Source: CAVWZH01 sp963765285 (GTDB taxonomy: Bacteria; Acidobacteriota; Terriglobia; Terriglobales; Acidobacteriaceae). From it: a stretch of DNA of 64,000 bases. Shown one piece after another: positions 43,148-51,774 of this stretch. The notes under the pieces were generated by a model that saw nothing but the letters and a program-made list of their open reading frames with translations, was not told where the DNA came from and made no database searches. Position 1 is the stretch's first letter, and every line of letters starts with the position of its first letter. A program made the position numbers and the translations under genes. The stretch lies in the NCBI GenBank assembly GCA_963765285.1, contig CAVXVR010000006.1:124001-188000 (forward strand), written 5' to 3'.

Positions 43148-43594
43148 ATGAACGTACAAGAACAAATCAAGAAGTATATTACCAGCCAACCGGAGCCAAA
43201 ACGCCGTGACATGCGCGAGTTGCATCGGCTCACACTTCAAGTGTCGCCAGAATGCAAATTATGGTTCTTCGATGGTAAAGACAGCAACAATCATACTGTT
43301 TCCAACCCTACGATTGGATATGGATTTCACACAATAAAATATGCCGATGGGAAAAGTAGAGAGTTTTTTCGAATTGGTGTGAGCGGAAACAAAACCGGAA
43401 TCTCTGTCTATATTTTTGGTCTCAAAGATAAGAAGTACTTAGCCAAAACGTATGGAAAAAAACTAGGCAAGGCGAGCGTGACCGGATATTGCCTTCGGTT
43501 TAAAGCTCTAAAGGATATAAACATCGATACGCTTGAAGCGGCAATACGAGATGGGCTTGCAGCTCAGAATGAAAAAGGCAAGCTGATGAAATAA
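43148..43594 (+). CDS. DUF1801 family protein, AT-rich
   Basis: This 148-residue protein matches the DUF1801 (YdhG/frataxin-like fold) family: VSGNKTGISVYIFGLKDKKY, YGKKLGKASVTGYCLRFKAL and the end KDINIDTLEAAIRDGLAAQ. Function unknown. A GGGAG site lies nine bases before the ATG. The gene is clearly richer in A and T than its surroundings and uses codons such as AAA, ATA and TTT freely, which points to recent transfer from a lower-GC donor. Confidence 0.8.
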   Translation: MNVQEQIKKYITSQPEPKRRDMRELHRLTLQVSPECKLWFFDGKDSNNHTVSNPTIGYGFHTIKYADGKSREFFRIGVSGNKTGISVYIFGLKDKKYLAKTYGKKLGKASVTGYCLRFKALKDINIDTLEAAIRDGLAAQNEKGKLMK

Positions 43595-43682
43595 TTCCAC
43601 TGCTAAAGGCAAGCAGTTATCGATGTAAAGGCGCTCTGTTATACGACCCCTACAGCCCTGACCCGCGCCATGAAGCCATTCT

Positions 43683-43991
43683 CTATAAAACGGGTCTCCC
43701 CGTAATAGTCGTGCGGCTCTGGGTCAGCGCTCCATGTCTCTCTCTGTTTGCCATTGCCCACTGCGGAAGCATCACGGGCGATAATGCAAACACCTCAAGG
43801 AGCCCCTTTGCATACTTGTCACTGACGAAGTACTGCTTGTTCAACGCGAAGAGTGCGTGAACCAAGTATTGGGCAATCCGGGACGTACAACCAGTGGCAT
43901 TGTAAACATCAGCCGCGCCGGCAAAACGGCGGCAGAATAGCAAACTAAACTCGGCTCCCCACAAACTGTCTTGAATGACCCGATCTCTCAT
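43683..43991 (-). pseudogene. fragment possibly from a nucleotidyltransferase-like protein
   Basis: A minus-strand frame of 102 codons reads RVIQDSLWGAEFSLLFCRRF, then RIAQYLVHALFALNKQYFVS, then DKYAKGLLEVFAL. It has a protein-like hydrophobic pattern and recalls the helical C-terminal part of nucleotidyltransferase-like proteins. No start signal and no N-terminal domain are present, so it is probably a remnant. The rest of the 43595-44099 stretch holds nothing I recognise. Low certainty. Confidence 0.25.
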
Positions 43992-44099
43992 TGGTTTCGA
44001 GTAGTTGGATACAGACTGCTTTAAACAAGAGATTTCGCCATGTGGGGTCCGCCTGTTTCCACCGGATGGCTGATTGACGGCACAATAACGAGTTCGGCC

Positions 44100-46188
44100 T
44101 TACGTTAGAGCCTTTAGGGTTGCGTCCCGAGCTTCCACTCGGTCTTTGGCACGCAGACGAGCTTGCGGCTCCGGCTTCTCGACGGGCGGCGACGGGCGAA
44201 TGCCTTTCACATCCTCGATGTACGCCCGCAGGATCTCCGCTACGCTCCAGGCCTGGGCGATACAACCGCGAGGCAACTGGGGAGCGTCGCCGTCGAAGAT
44301 CTCCGAGATATGCCCAAGTCCGCCGTCTGTGAGATGCCCTCTCAACGGCTCCAACCATTCGGTGGCCTGCCAGCGGGCGGCATCACTGCCTCCGTTTACC
44401 TTGACGTATGCGGTGATGAACGGCCCCAGTAGCCACGGCCATACGGTTCCCTGATGATAGGCACCGTCACGCTCCACGGGATCGCCGGTATATCGTCCGC
44501 GGTATTGCCGGTCGGTGGGCGCCAAGCTGCGCAGACCATACGGCGTAAGCAGATGCTCTTGAACTTTCTGCACCACGCACTTCGCCCGTTCGGGTGGCAA
44601 CATGCTGTGGGTCAGGCTGACGGCGAGGATCTGGTTCGGGCGGACCGACGGGTCCGGAGGTGCGCCGTTTGTGACATCGTACAAGCAACCCATGTTCTCG
44701 TTCCAAAAAAGATGGTTGAAACTCCAACTCGCAACCGTGGCCATGTTGCGGTAACGCTTCTGACCGGGTTCGTCCCCGAATTTGCGGGCCAAGTCCTCCA
44801 TGATGCAGAGCGCGTTGTACCAGAGTGCCTGGATTTCAACGGGCTTGCCACGGCGCGGCGTCACGACCCAGTCTCCGACCTTCGCATCCATCCAGGTGAG
44901 CTGAACGCCCTGCTCACCCGACGTAGAGCAGTCCGCTGGGATCGACTTTGATTCCGTAACGCGTACCGCGGACATGCCAGGAGATGATGTCCGCGAATAC
45001 GGGATAGAGTTCGCTGCGCACAAATTCTAAATCGCCGGTGTACGCAAGATAAGCACGAGCTGCTTCGAAGAACCAGAGCGTCGCGTCCACTGTGTTATAT
45101 TCCGGCGTCTCGCCGGCGTCGGGAAAGCGATTGGGCAACATACCCTGATCCACGTGCTGCGCGAACGTGCGCAGAATGCTGCGAGCAACCCCAGGCTTGC
45201 CAGTCGGCAGAGTAAGGCCGGGCAAAGCGATCATGGTGTCGCGGCCCCAGTCGCTGAACCAGTGATAGCCGGCGATGACCGTTTTCTGGTCGCCACGGGA
45301 CACGATGTACTGATCGGCTGCATTGGCCAGATCCTGGACGAACGCATCATGATCCATTCCAGAAACGACCGGCAACGAAACGGCTACACTCCGGCGACGC
45401 GTGATTTCTGCTTGCCGATATTCGGCCACCTGGGCAACGTCGTGCGGCTCCGTGGACGCAATGACCGAGGCTTGAGAACGAAGGCGCAGATCGAAATGCA
45501 GAACCAAGGGGTTAAGGAGGTCCTCAGAAAAATCGAGACCCCGTTCGCGTTCAACTGCATATTCAAAATTCCGGTACCAGTCCCCCATCTTCCGCAGTTC
45601 TGCAGCATTGTGGGCCAAATATAACGACGGCAGTCCTTGATAAGGAGCGACACTCGCCAATCCAGAACGCTCCTCGACCGCTGGATTGATGGCACCGTTC
45701 TCGTGGGTGGTGCTGTGATAATCACGGAACGCGATCAGCGGCCTGACTTCAAGCCACAACTTCTTTGGCCGTTCTGGGTGATTGTTCTTCTTCAGTTCGT
45801 ATTGAACCACGGTGCTGTTCTCACCCTGGATCATGAAGACAGTTTTTTCGATCTCGATGCCCTCGATTTCGTAGGTGAAGACAGGAAATGGGTCGAGTCG
45901 GAATTGCTTGAGGTACTTAAAACCCTGGGGGTGAATGACACCAGGATACTGGTTGGCCGAGAGATCAAACCCTTGTCCGTCGATAAAGAACGTCTCTTCC
46001 AGCTTAGAGAGCATGACGATACGCCCAACCGGCGGTTTCGTGGCAGCGATCAATAACCCGTGGTAGCGGCGCGTGTTCAGCCCGAGGATTGTTGACGAAG
46101 CAAAGCCGCCGAGTCCGTTGGTTTCAAGCCACTCGCGGCGGAGTGCAGCGTTAAGGTCCCCGCAGGTTTCTTTCGTAAATTGAATCAT
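44100..46188 (-). CDS. amylo-alpha-1,6-glucosidase (glycogen debranching enzyme), frameshifted
   Basis: This cytoplasmic enzyme trims alpha-1,6 branches of glycogen. The N-terminal GDE_N domain (REWLETNGLGGFASSTILGL, NTRRYHGLLIAAT) is followed by the (alpha/alpha)6 catalytic barrel: GYHWFSDWGRDTMIALPGLT, PEYNTVDATLWFFEA, then in the next frame EQGVQLTWMDAKVGDWVVTP and GAYHQGTVWPWLLGPFITAY. The break is at 44915-44917, where the coding strand has one extra T after GTCGGG and creates a stop. Corrected length is about 695 residues. The ATG at 46188 and a TTG three codons upstream are both possible. It is at the end of the sugar gene block, beyond an intergenic repeat. Confidence 0.88.
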
Positions 46189-46394
46189 GAGTTGCAATCT
46201 CTCCTAGGATATCTGCTTCCGGTAAGACGTCGTCGACCGCAGAAAGTGACAGAAAAGCGCACGACCTCGGCCGTACCCCAAGCAATCAGTTGTGAGGACG
46301 GTCATCCGGGAATGACGAAGGATCTGCCCTCCCGTCGGCCGAAAAGAAAGCCAGGTCCTTCGCTTCGCCCAGAGCGTGTGACTTGTTTAGAAAT

Positions 46395-46454
46395 GTCATC
46401 CTGAGCGGAGCGAGAACACAAGCGAAGCGGGCGTTCTCGCGTAGTCGAAGGACC
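46395..46454 (+). repeat. REP-like intergenic repeat, copy 1
   Basis: The unit starts GTCATCCTGAGCGGAGCGAG and ends GTAGTCGAAGGACC. This wording (cat-cctgagcg...gtcgaaggac) is a known style of dispersed palindromic intergenic repeat in Acidobacteriota. It lies in the 46189-46652 gap between the debranching enzyme and glucose dehydrogenase genes. Confidence 0.6.
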
Positions 46455-46557
46455 GCAGCGAAGTTGGCCACTTCCCTGCAGCATTAGGGAATTCTCCCCG
46501 TGCACGCAGTACGGTGAGAACTCCCTGCGGCGTCTCGGGCAATGCGATCTGCGCTGG

Positions 46558-46615
46558 GGTCCTTCGACTCCGTAGCTGCTCCGCTTCGCGAAGCAGCTAC
46601 TCCGCTCAGGATGAC
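46558..46615 (-). repeat. REP-like intergenic repeat, copy 2 (inverted)
   Basis: The sequence GGTCCTTCGACTCCGTAGCT through CTCCGCTCAGGATGAC is the inverted counterpart of the copy at 46395, and the interior holds a perfect small palindrome around GCTTCGCGAAGC. The pair can form a large hairpin in the 455-base gap, which otherwise holds no gene. Confidence 0.6.
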
Positions 46616-46652
46616 AGTTCCAAGAAAACCATCAGCATTGGGCAAGCGCGCG

Positions 46653-47750
46653 TTACGCCACCTCGCAAAACACCTTGATAGCGCCGTTTGGCGAAGTGAG
46701 TTTCTGGAACAACTCGCTGTAGTTCTCCAGGCCCTTCACCGGGTCGGTGAGAAGCTTGCTGAGCCATCCCGGATACTCCGCTTCAGCCTGTGCCATATCG
46801 CCGACACCCATTTCGAAGTATTCCCGATTGGCATTTACGGTGCCGACCATGACCTTGTTGCCGAGGACAAATTCGAGATTGATACGATCCGCAGGGATTT
46901 GGATCATCTTGTCTCCGCCAGTCACGCTCGCGAGCACCAGCACTCCGTTCTTGCCAAGGGCCTGCATGCTGTCGAACACCACACCCGAGTTGCCGGTTCC
47001 TTCGAAGATGAGATCGAACGGGCCGTATTCCTTGGCCGCTTCGGCTACAGGTATATCCTGTGTCGACAGATACCGCGCTCCGAGTTCCTCGATCAGGTTT
47101 GAGTTCAGATAGGGCTTGGGAGTGCGCCCAAACGTGGTCACCTCCAGACCCTTCAACCGCAGAACCAATGTCGCCAGCAGGCCGATGGTGCCGGCCCCCA
47201 TGACCGCGGCCTTGCGCGGACGCCACACTTTAAGGCGGCGCTGGATTTCGTAAGCCTGATGGATGCCTTTTTCCACCACGGTCGTAGGCTCTAACAGCAC
47301 ACCGACATGCTTGAGACCTTTCGGCACTTTGACAATGAATTCGACATCATCAACATAATGTTCCGTCAAATAGCCGTGGCGCAAATTGATGCCGCGCTCA
47401 TAGTACGTGTCGTCCGTCGTCATGTCATTGGTGCCGATGAGGTCGTAAATGCTGTTGCCGGGCCGGCGTACAGTGGCAACGACATAGTCGCCAGGTTTCA
47501 CTTCAGTGACGTTCGGCCCCACCGCTTCGACCTGGCCGAAGCCCTCGTGACCAATGATGAGATAGTCGAACCCCGGAGGCGCGGCACCGTATTCAGCCGC
47601 ATTGATTTCCTTGTCGGTTCCATCGACGCCGACGCTAAGAACCTTGACCAGTACTCCGCGGCCATGCGGGATCTGGTCGAGCGACGGTTTGGGGGCGTCC
47701 GCCAAGTGGACGCTGTTGGGTTTTCCCGGGAACACACTAATCGCTTTCAT
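46653..47750 (-). CDS. glucose 1-dehydrogenase, zinc-dependent MDR family
   Basis: This enzyme oxidises glucose with NAD(P) to gluconolactone. It matches the archaeal-type GDH group: the start MKAISVFPGKPNSVHLADAP, SVGVDGTDKEINAAEYGAAP, LIIGHEGFGQVEAVG with the catalytic-zinc His-Glu pair, and the cofactor site AAVMGAGTIGLLATLVLRLK. The first zinc ligand, Cys in many MDR enzymes, is Asp here (VDGTDKE), as in the haloarchaeal enzymes. Length of 365 residues is normal. It begins 20 bases after the GH63-like gene and so belongs to the same operon. Confidence 0.85.
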   Translation of the reverse strand: MKAISVFPGKPNSVHLADAPKPSLDQIPHGRGVLVKVLSVGVDGTDKEINAAEYGAAPPGFDYLIIGHEGFGQVEAVGPNVTEVKPGDYVVATVRRPGNSIYDLIGTNDMTTDDTYYERGINLRHGYLTEHYVDDVEFIVKVPKGLKHVGVLLEPTTVVEKGIHQAYEIQRRLKVWRPRKAAVMGAGTIGLLATLVLRLKGLEVTTFGRTPKPYLNSNLIEELGARYLSTQDIPVAEAAKEYGPFDLIFEGTGNSGVVFDSMQALGKNGVLVLASVTGGDKMIQIPADRINLEFVLGNKVMVGTVNANREYFEMGVGDMAQAEAEYPGWLSKLLTDPVKGLENYSELFQKLTSPNGAIKVFCEVA

Positions 47751-47770
47751 TTCTATTTCTCCTTATAAAT

Positions 47771-50488
47771 TCAGTCTGCTGCTACCTCGGCAACCGCCGG
47801 TTCGGCTTTCTTGCGTTCGCGGGACTCTCCGCTCTGTTGCATTAACTTGGTGACCACACCGGTCCATCCGGTCTGATGGCTGGCTCCTACTCCGGCACCC
47901 GAGTCGCCGTGGAAGTATTCGTGAAACAGGACGAGGTCGCGCCAGTGTGGGTCGGTCTGGAACTTTTCGAGATTCCCGAACACCGGCCGGCGTCCGCTTT
48001 CGTCCTGAAGGAATATGTTCGTCATGCGGCGCGACAGTTCTCCCGCTACTTCCCACAGGGTCATCATCTTTCCTGAACCGGTGGGGAACTCAACCTTGAA
48101 GTCGTCGCCCAAGTAATGATGAAACTTCTGGAGTGACTCAACCAGCAGGTAGTTCACGGGGAACCATATGGGGCCACGCCAATTGGAATTGCCGCCGAAC
48201 AGTCCGGTCGAAGATTCGCCCGGCTCATAGTCGACGCGGTGCTCCATACCTTGTGCGGTAAGCTTGTAAGGATTGTCACGGTGAAACTGTGACAAGGCCC
48301 GAATGCCGTAGGGCGAGAGGAACTCGCGCTCATCCAACATGAACTTGAGAATGCTTCGGAGCTGATCGGCGTCGGCGATGGACAGCAGTCTCCGCTCACC
48401 CATTCCCTCGGTTCGCATGCAGGCCAGATTTTTCGTGAGATCTGGTCGGTTGTCGATGAACCATTCCAAGCGTCGTTTGAAATCCGGCAGCTTGTCGAGA
48501 ACATCTGATTCCAGGGTTTCCACTGCGAACAGCGGGATCAATCCCACCATGGAGCGGATCTTCATCGGGAATTGATTGCCATCGGGCAGCTTGAGCACGT
48601 CATAGAAGAAGCCGTCTTCTTCGTTCCACAGCCCCATACGCTCGTCGCCGCGATGGCTCATCGCATGAGCGATGTAGATGAAGTGTTCCCAAAACTTACT
48701 GGCCACATCTTCATAACACGGCTCTTCCGTCGCCAGCTCCAGTGCGATCGCAAGCAAGTTCAGCGTGTACATCGCCATCCAACTGGTTCCGTCCGATTGC
48801 TCGATGTAGCCCCCGGTGGGAAGTGGCGCGCTGCGGTCGAAGACACCGATGTTATCCAGACCCAAAAAGCCACCTTGGAAGATGTTCATCCCCTCCGCAT
48901 CTTTGCGGTTCACCCACCAGGTGAAGTTCAACATCAGCTTGTGAAAAACACGCTGCAGAAACGCGCGATCGCCTTTGCCCTTGCGCTTCTTGTCGATCTT
49001 GTAAACGCGCCATGCAGCCCAGGCGTGCACCGGAGGATTGACGTCCCCGAACGCCCACTCGTAGGCCGGAATCTGCCCGTTGGGGTGCATGTACCACTCG
49101 CGCAGCATTAATGTGAGCTGCTCTTTCGCGAAGTCGGAATCCACTAACGCGAGCGGAATGCAGTGAAACGCAAGGTCCCACGCTGCGTACCAGGGGTATT
49201 CCCACTTGTCGGGCATAGAGATCACATCCGCGTTGTACAAGTGGGTCCACTCGTGATTGCGGCCTTTGGCGCGCTCCGAGGGCGGGGGAGGGTTGCCGGG
49301 GTCGCCTTGCAGCCAGTCTTTGATTACGTAGTGGTAGAACTGCTTGGACCACAACATGCCTGCAAAGCCCTGACGCATGACGTTGTGCGCGTCAGCGGAA
49401 AGGTCCTGCGGAATTACCGCGGCGTAGAACTCGTCAGCTTCGTGCTGACGCAACGCGAACGTCTTATCGAAGCCTGAAAATGCGTTCTTGCCTGTGAAAT
49501 CGGAGTTAGACAGGCGCAAACGGACAACCATTGTCTCGCCCGCACCAACTGTGAGCTTGTAGTGAGCGGCGGCCTTTGTGCCGGCATGCTCCGGATTGAC
49601 CGCTTCCGCGTCTCCATGAACGATGTAGTCGTTAATGCCGTCTTTCACGTAGGGCGTGCGGTTCTCGACTCCGAACAGGCGGCGGGCATTGGTTTCGTTC
49701 TCGGTGAAGAGCAACTCGGGAGAGCCTTCACAATGCAGCCAGCGGTTGCCCGGCCGATCCTTCTTTGACGAATCAAGGCCCAGCTCGATCACCGGGTTCG
49801 GAGCCGGACGTGCCTGGTGTAACTCCGGCCGCCGCTCGCGACCTCCCCACGACCATGTGTTGCGGAACCACACCGTCGGCAGCAGGCGAAGATTAGCTGC
49901 TTCCGGCCCGCGGTTTGCGACGGTCAGCTTGATCAGGATGTCTTCGGTGTCGGCCTTGGCGTATTCGACGAACACATCGAAATAACGATCGTCCTTGAAT
50001 ATTCCTGTGTCTAACAGTTCGAACTCCGGCTGGTTCTTCCCGCGTCTCCGGTTTTCTTCCACCAGCTGACCATAGGGAAATTCCGCCTGAGGATACTTGT
50101 AGAGGTGCTTCATGTAGGAATGCGTCGGCGTTGAATCCAGGTAGAAGTAGTACTCCTTCACATCCTCGCCGTGATTGCCCTCGTTCCCCGTCAAACCGAA
50201 AATCCGCTCTTTCAGGATGGGGTCGCGCTCGTTCCATAAGGCCAGGGCAAAACAGATGTTTTGTTTCCGGTCGCTGATGCCAGCCAGGCCGTCTTCGTTC
50301 CAGCGGTAGGCGCGTGAACGGGCCTGGTCATGCGAGAAGTATTCCCAGGCGTTGCCGTACGGGCTGTAGTCTTCGCGCACGGTACCCCACGCACGTTCGC
50401 TGAGATATGGCCCCCACCGTTTCCAGTGCTTCCGGCGGGCTCCGGATTCTGACAGTCGAATCTCTTCCTGCGTCAATCCCTGCGTCAT
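47771..50488 (-). CDS. GH63-like glucosidase (MGH1-type)
   Basis: This large (about 905-residue) glycosidase has the two-domain plan of GH63-like enzymes: an N-terminal beta-sandwich (about 20-400; WGPYLSERAWGTVREDYSPY, YFYLDSTPTHSYMKHLYKYP) and an (alpha/alpha) barrel (WYAAWDLAFHCIPLALVDSD, GQIPAYEWAFGDVNPPVHAW, GGFLGLDNIGVFDRS, NSNWRGPIWFPVNYLLVESL). Acidic residues in AWDLAF and YEWAFGDVNPP are candidates for catalysis. Likely substrates are alpha-glucosides such as glucosylglycerate or mannosylglycerate-type compounds, but this is not decided. The ATG at 50488 has GGAG seven bases upstream and overlaps the preceding small gene (ATGA). Confidence 0.85.
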   Translation of the reverse strand: MTQGLTQEEIRLSESGARRKHWKRWGPYLSERAWGTVREDYSPYGNAWEYFSHDQARSRAYRWNEDGLAGISDRKQNICFALALWNERDPILKERIFGLTGNEGNHGEDVKEYYFYLDSTPTHSYMKHLYKYPQAEFPYGQLVEENRRRGKNQPEFELLDTGIFKDDRYFDVFVEYAKADTEDILIKLTVANRGPEAANLRLLPTVWFRNTWSWGGRERRPELHQARPAPNPVIELGLDSSKKDRPGNRWLHCEGSPELLFTENETNARRLFGVENRTPYVKDGINDYIVHGDAEAVNPEHAGTKAAAHYKLTVGAGETMVVRLRLSNSDFTGKNAFSGFDKTFALRQHEADEFYAAVIPQDLSADAHNVMRQGFAGMLWSKQFYHYVIKDWLQGDPGNPPPPSERAKGRNHEWTHLYNADVISMPDKWEYPWYAAWDLAFHCIPLALVDSDFAKEQLTLMLREWYMHPNGQIPAYEWAFGDVNPPVHAWAAWRVYKIDKKRKGKGDRAFLQRVFHKLMLNFTWWVNRKDAEGMNIFQGGFLGLDNIGVFDRSAPLPTGGYIEQSDGTSWMAMYTLNLLAIALELATEEPCYEDVASKFWEHFIYIAHAMSHRGDERMGLWNEEDGFFYDVLKLPDGNQFPMKIRSMVGLIPLFAVETLESDVLDKLPDFKRRLEWFIDNRPDLTKNLACMRTEGMGERRLLSIADADQLRSILKFMLDEREFLSPYGIRALSQFHRDNPYKLTAQGMEHRVDYEPGESSTGLFGGNSNWRGPIWFPVNYLLVESLQKFHHYLGDDFKVEFPTGSGKMMTLWEVAGELSRRMTNIFLQDESGRRPVFGNLEKFQTDPHWRDLVLFHEYFHGDSGAGVGASHQTGWTGVVTKLMQQSGESRERKKAEPAVAEVAAD

Positions 50489-50700
50489 GAGAACTCTCCG
50501 CTTCCTTCGCAAATCAGCCTTACCAAACCAGCAAACTCATCTGACAGCTGCAAATCGCCATGCCGACGGCCGAGGCCGGTATCGTTCACCGGATCGTCGA
50601 TGCCTGGGCCGGCCACCGACAATCTGGATGGCTCATCGTAGGCAAGATCTAAATGCCAGGCCGTCTTGGGCGATGCGGATTGGACGTTGGTTGCACTCAT
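50485..50700 (-). CDS. small protein in sugar operon, function unknown
   Basis: This 71-residue frame is polar and acidic with no membrane segment, beginning MSATNVQSASPKTAWHLDLA. Its stop overlaps the glucosidase start (ATGA) and its own start follows the VOC gene by eight bases with GGGGGAGAG just upstream, so it fits the operon as a real gene. I do not recognise the sequence. Confidence 0.5.
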   Translation of the reverse strand: MSATNVQSASPKTAWHLDLAYDEPSRLSVAGPGIDDPVNDTGLGRRHGDLQLSDEFAGLVRLICEGSGEFS

Positions 50701-50708
50701 CTCTCCCC

Positions 50709-51767
50709 CTACTTCTCTTCAATTTCGATTGCATGGCCGTCGGGATCGCGTACTAGAAAGGCTTTGCTGAAACCCAACTGTCCGGTCTGATTCGCAACCA
50801 CGCCAGAAGAAACAAAGTTCACGCGGCTCGATTGCAATTGACGAGCTGAGGCGTCGGCGCCTCGGGTCAACAGAACCGTCTGCCGGTGAACGACGTCGCT
50901 CGCCTTTTCGTCCGATGGGAAAGGCCGTCCGTCGCGAGGGGCCAGATACTCCAACAATTCAATCCCCGGTCCGCTTGTGCCGCGCAACGCCGTGATGCGC
51001 AGGTGGGCGCCAAACACGTTGTTCAGATGCTCCTGCTCGGTTCCGTAGTTCTCGCTCTCTCCGGCCACATGCATGCCGAGCAGGTCGCGGTAGAACTTGA
51101 TGCTCGCGTCGGTGTCCCAGACGACGATTGCGGTATGGTCGATGCCGAGAAACAACTTATCCGTTGCGCGGTGCCACTTCTCCAGGCCCTTGTCCGGAGG
51201 GAATTGCAACACCTCCACGGGATGCCCATCTGGATCCTTGAAGTAGAACGCCGAGATGCCCGCTGCGTTCTTGTTCCAATCCGGAAGGCGTTGTGGTCCC
51301 GAGGAAGCGTGTTCTACCTTGTTCTGACGCAACCAGGCATAGGCCTTATCCATGTCGCTGACGATGATCGCGATGTGTTGAAACCACCGATCATTGCTAC
51401 GTGAATCAACCGGGATCGGCCGCCCCTTAGGCGCGAGATACTCGGTGAGTTCGATAAATTCGCCGCCGAGCCTCATGCGGACCACACGCATGCGCAATCC
51501 GAATACACCTTCGAGATGTTCGTAGCTCTCCCCGGCGACTTCGGTGTCCGATACCTTTTCGAACGTGAGGACCTTGGAGTAGAACTCCACCGCGCGGTCC
51601 ATGTCGGAGACCGTGATTCCGATTGCGTCTACGCCCTCAACCAGAGCGGGATTCTGCTGGGCCAGGGCATGCTGGGTGAAGAACTGGGGAACCGCCACAA
51701 CCAGCGACAACACCAGGATTGCTGACAGAGTCGGGTGAAAGCGATTTGGTCGAAAGAGTAGCTTCAT
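50709..51767 (-). CDS. secreted protein with two VOC (glyoxalase-like) domains
   Basis: This 352-residue protein has a signal peptide (about 1-37, ending HALAQQ) and two VOC domains: residues 43-195 (VDAIGITVSDMDRAVEFYSK, KDPDGHPVEVLQFP) and 205-350 (GIDHTAIVVWDTDASIKFYR, RDPDGHAIEIEEK). VOC domains usually bind a divalent metal through His and Glu; here candidates are the H and E in the strands FQHIAI, DHTAIV, PVEVL and AIEIE. The substrate is unknown. Gap to the GMC gene is seven bases, so both belong to one operon. Confidence 0.8.
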   Translation of the reverse strand: MKLLFRPNRFHPTLSAILVLSLVVAVPQFFTQHALAQQNPALVEGVDAIGITVSDMDRAVEFYSKVLTFEKVSDTEVAGESYEHLEGVFGLRMRVVRMRLGGEFIELTEYLAPKGRPIPVDSRSNDRWFQHIAIIVSDMDKAYAWLRQNKVEHASSGPQRLPDWNKNAAGISAFYFKDPDGHPVEVLQFPPDKGLEKWHRATDKLFLGIDHTAIVVWDTDASIKFYRDLLGMHVAGESENYGTEQEHLNNVFGAHLRITALRGTSGPGIELLEYLAPRDGRPFPSDEKASDVVHRQTVLLTRGADASARQLQSSRVNFVSSGVVANQTGQLGFSKAFLVRDPDGHAIEIEEK

Positions 51768-51774
51768 GCCTCAA

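Noticed and set aside
44147..44172. TGGCACG followed by TTGCGG as a sigma-54 promoter
   Set aside because: It lies inside the debranching enzyme gene on the opposite strand and the spacing between GG and GC is too long.
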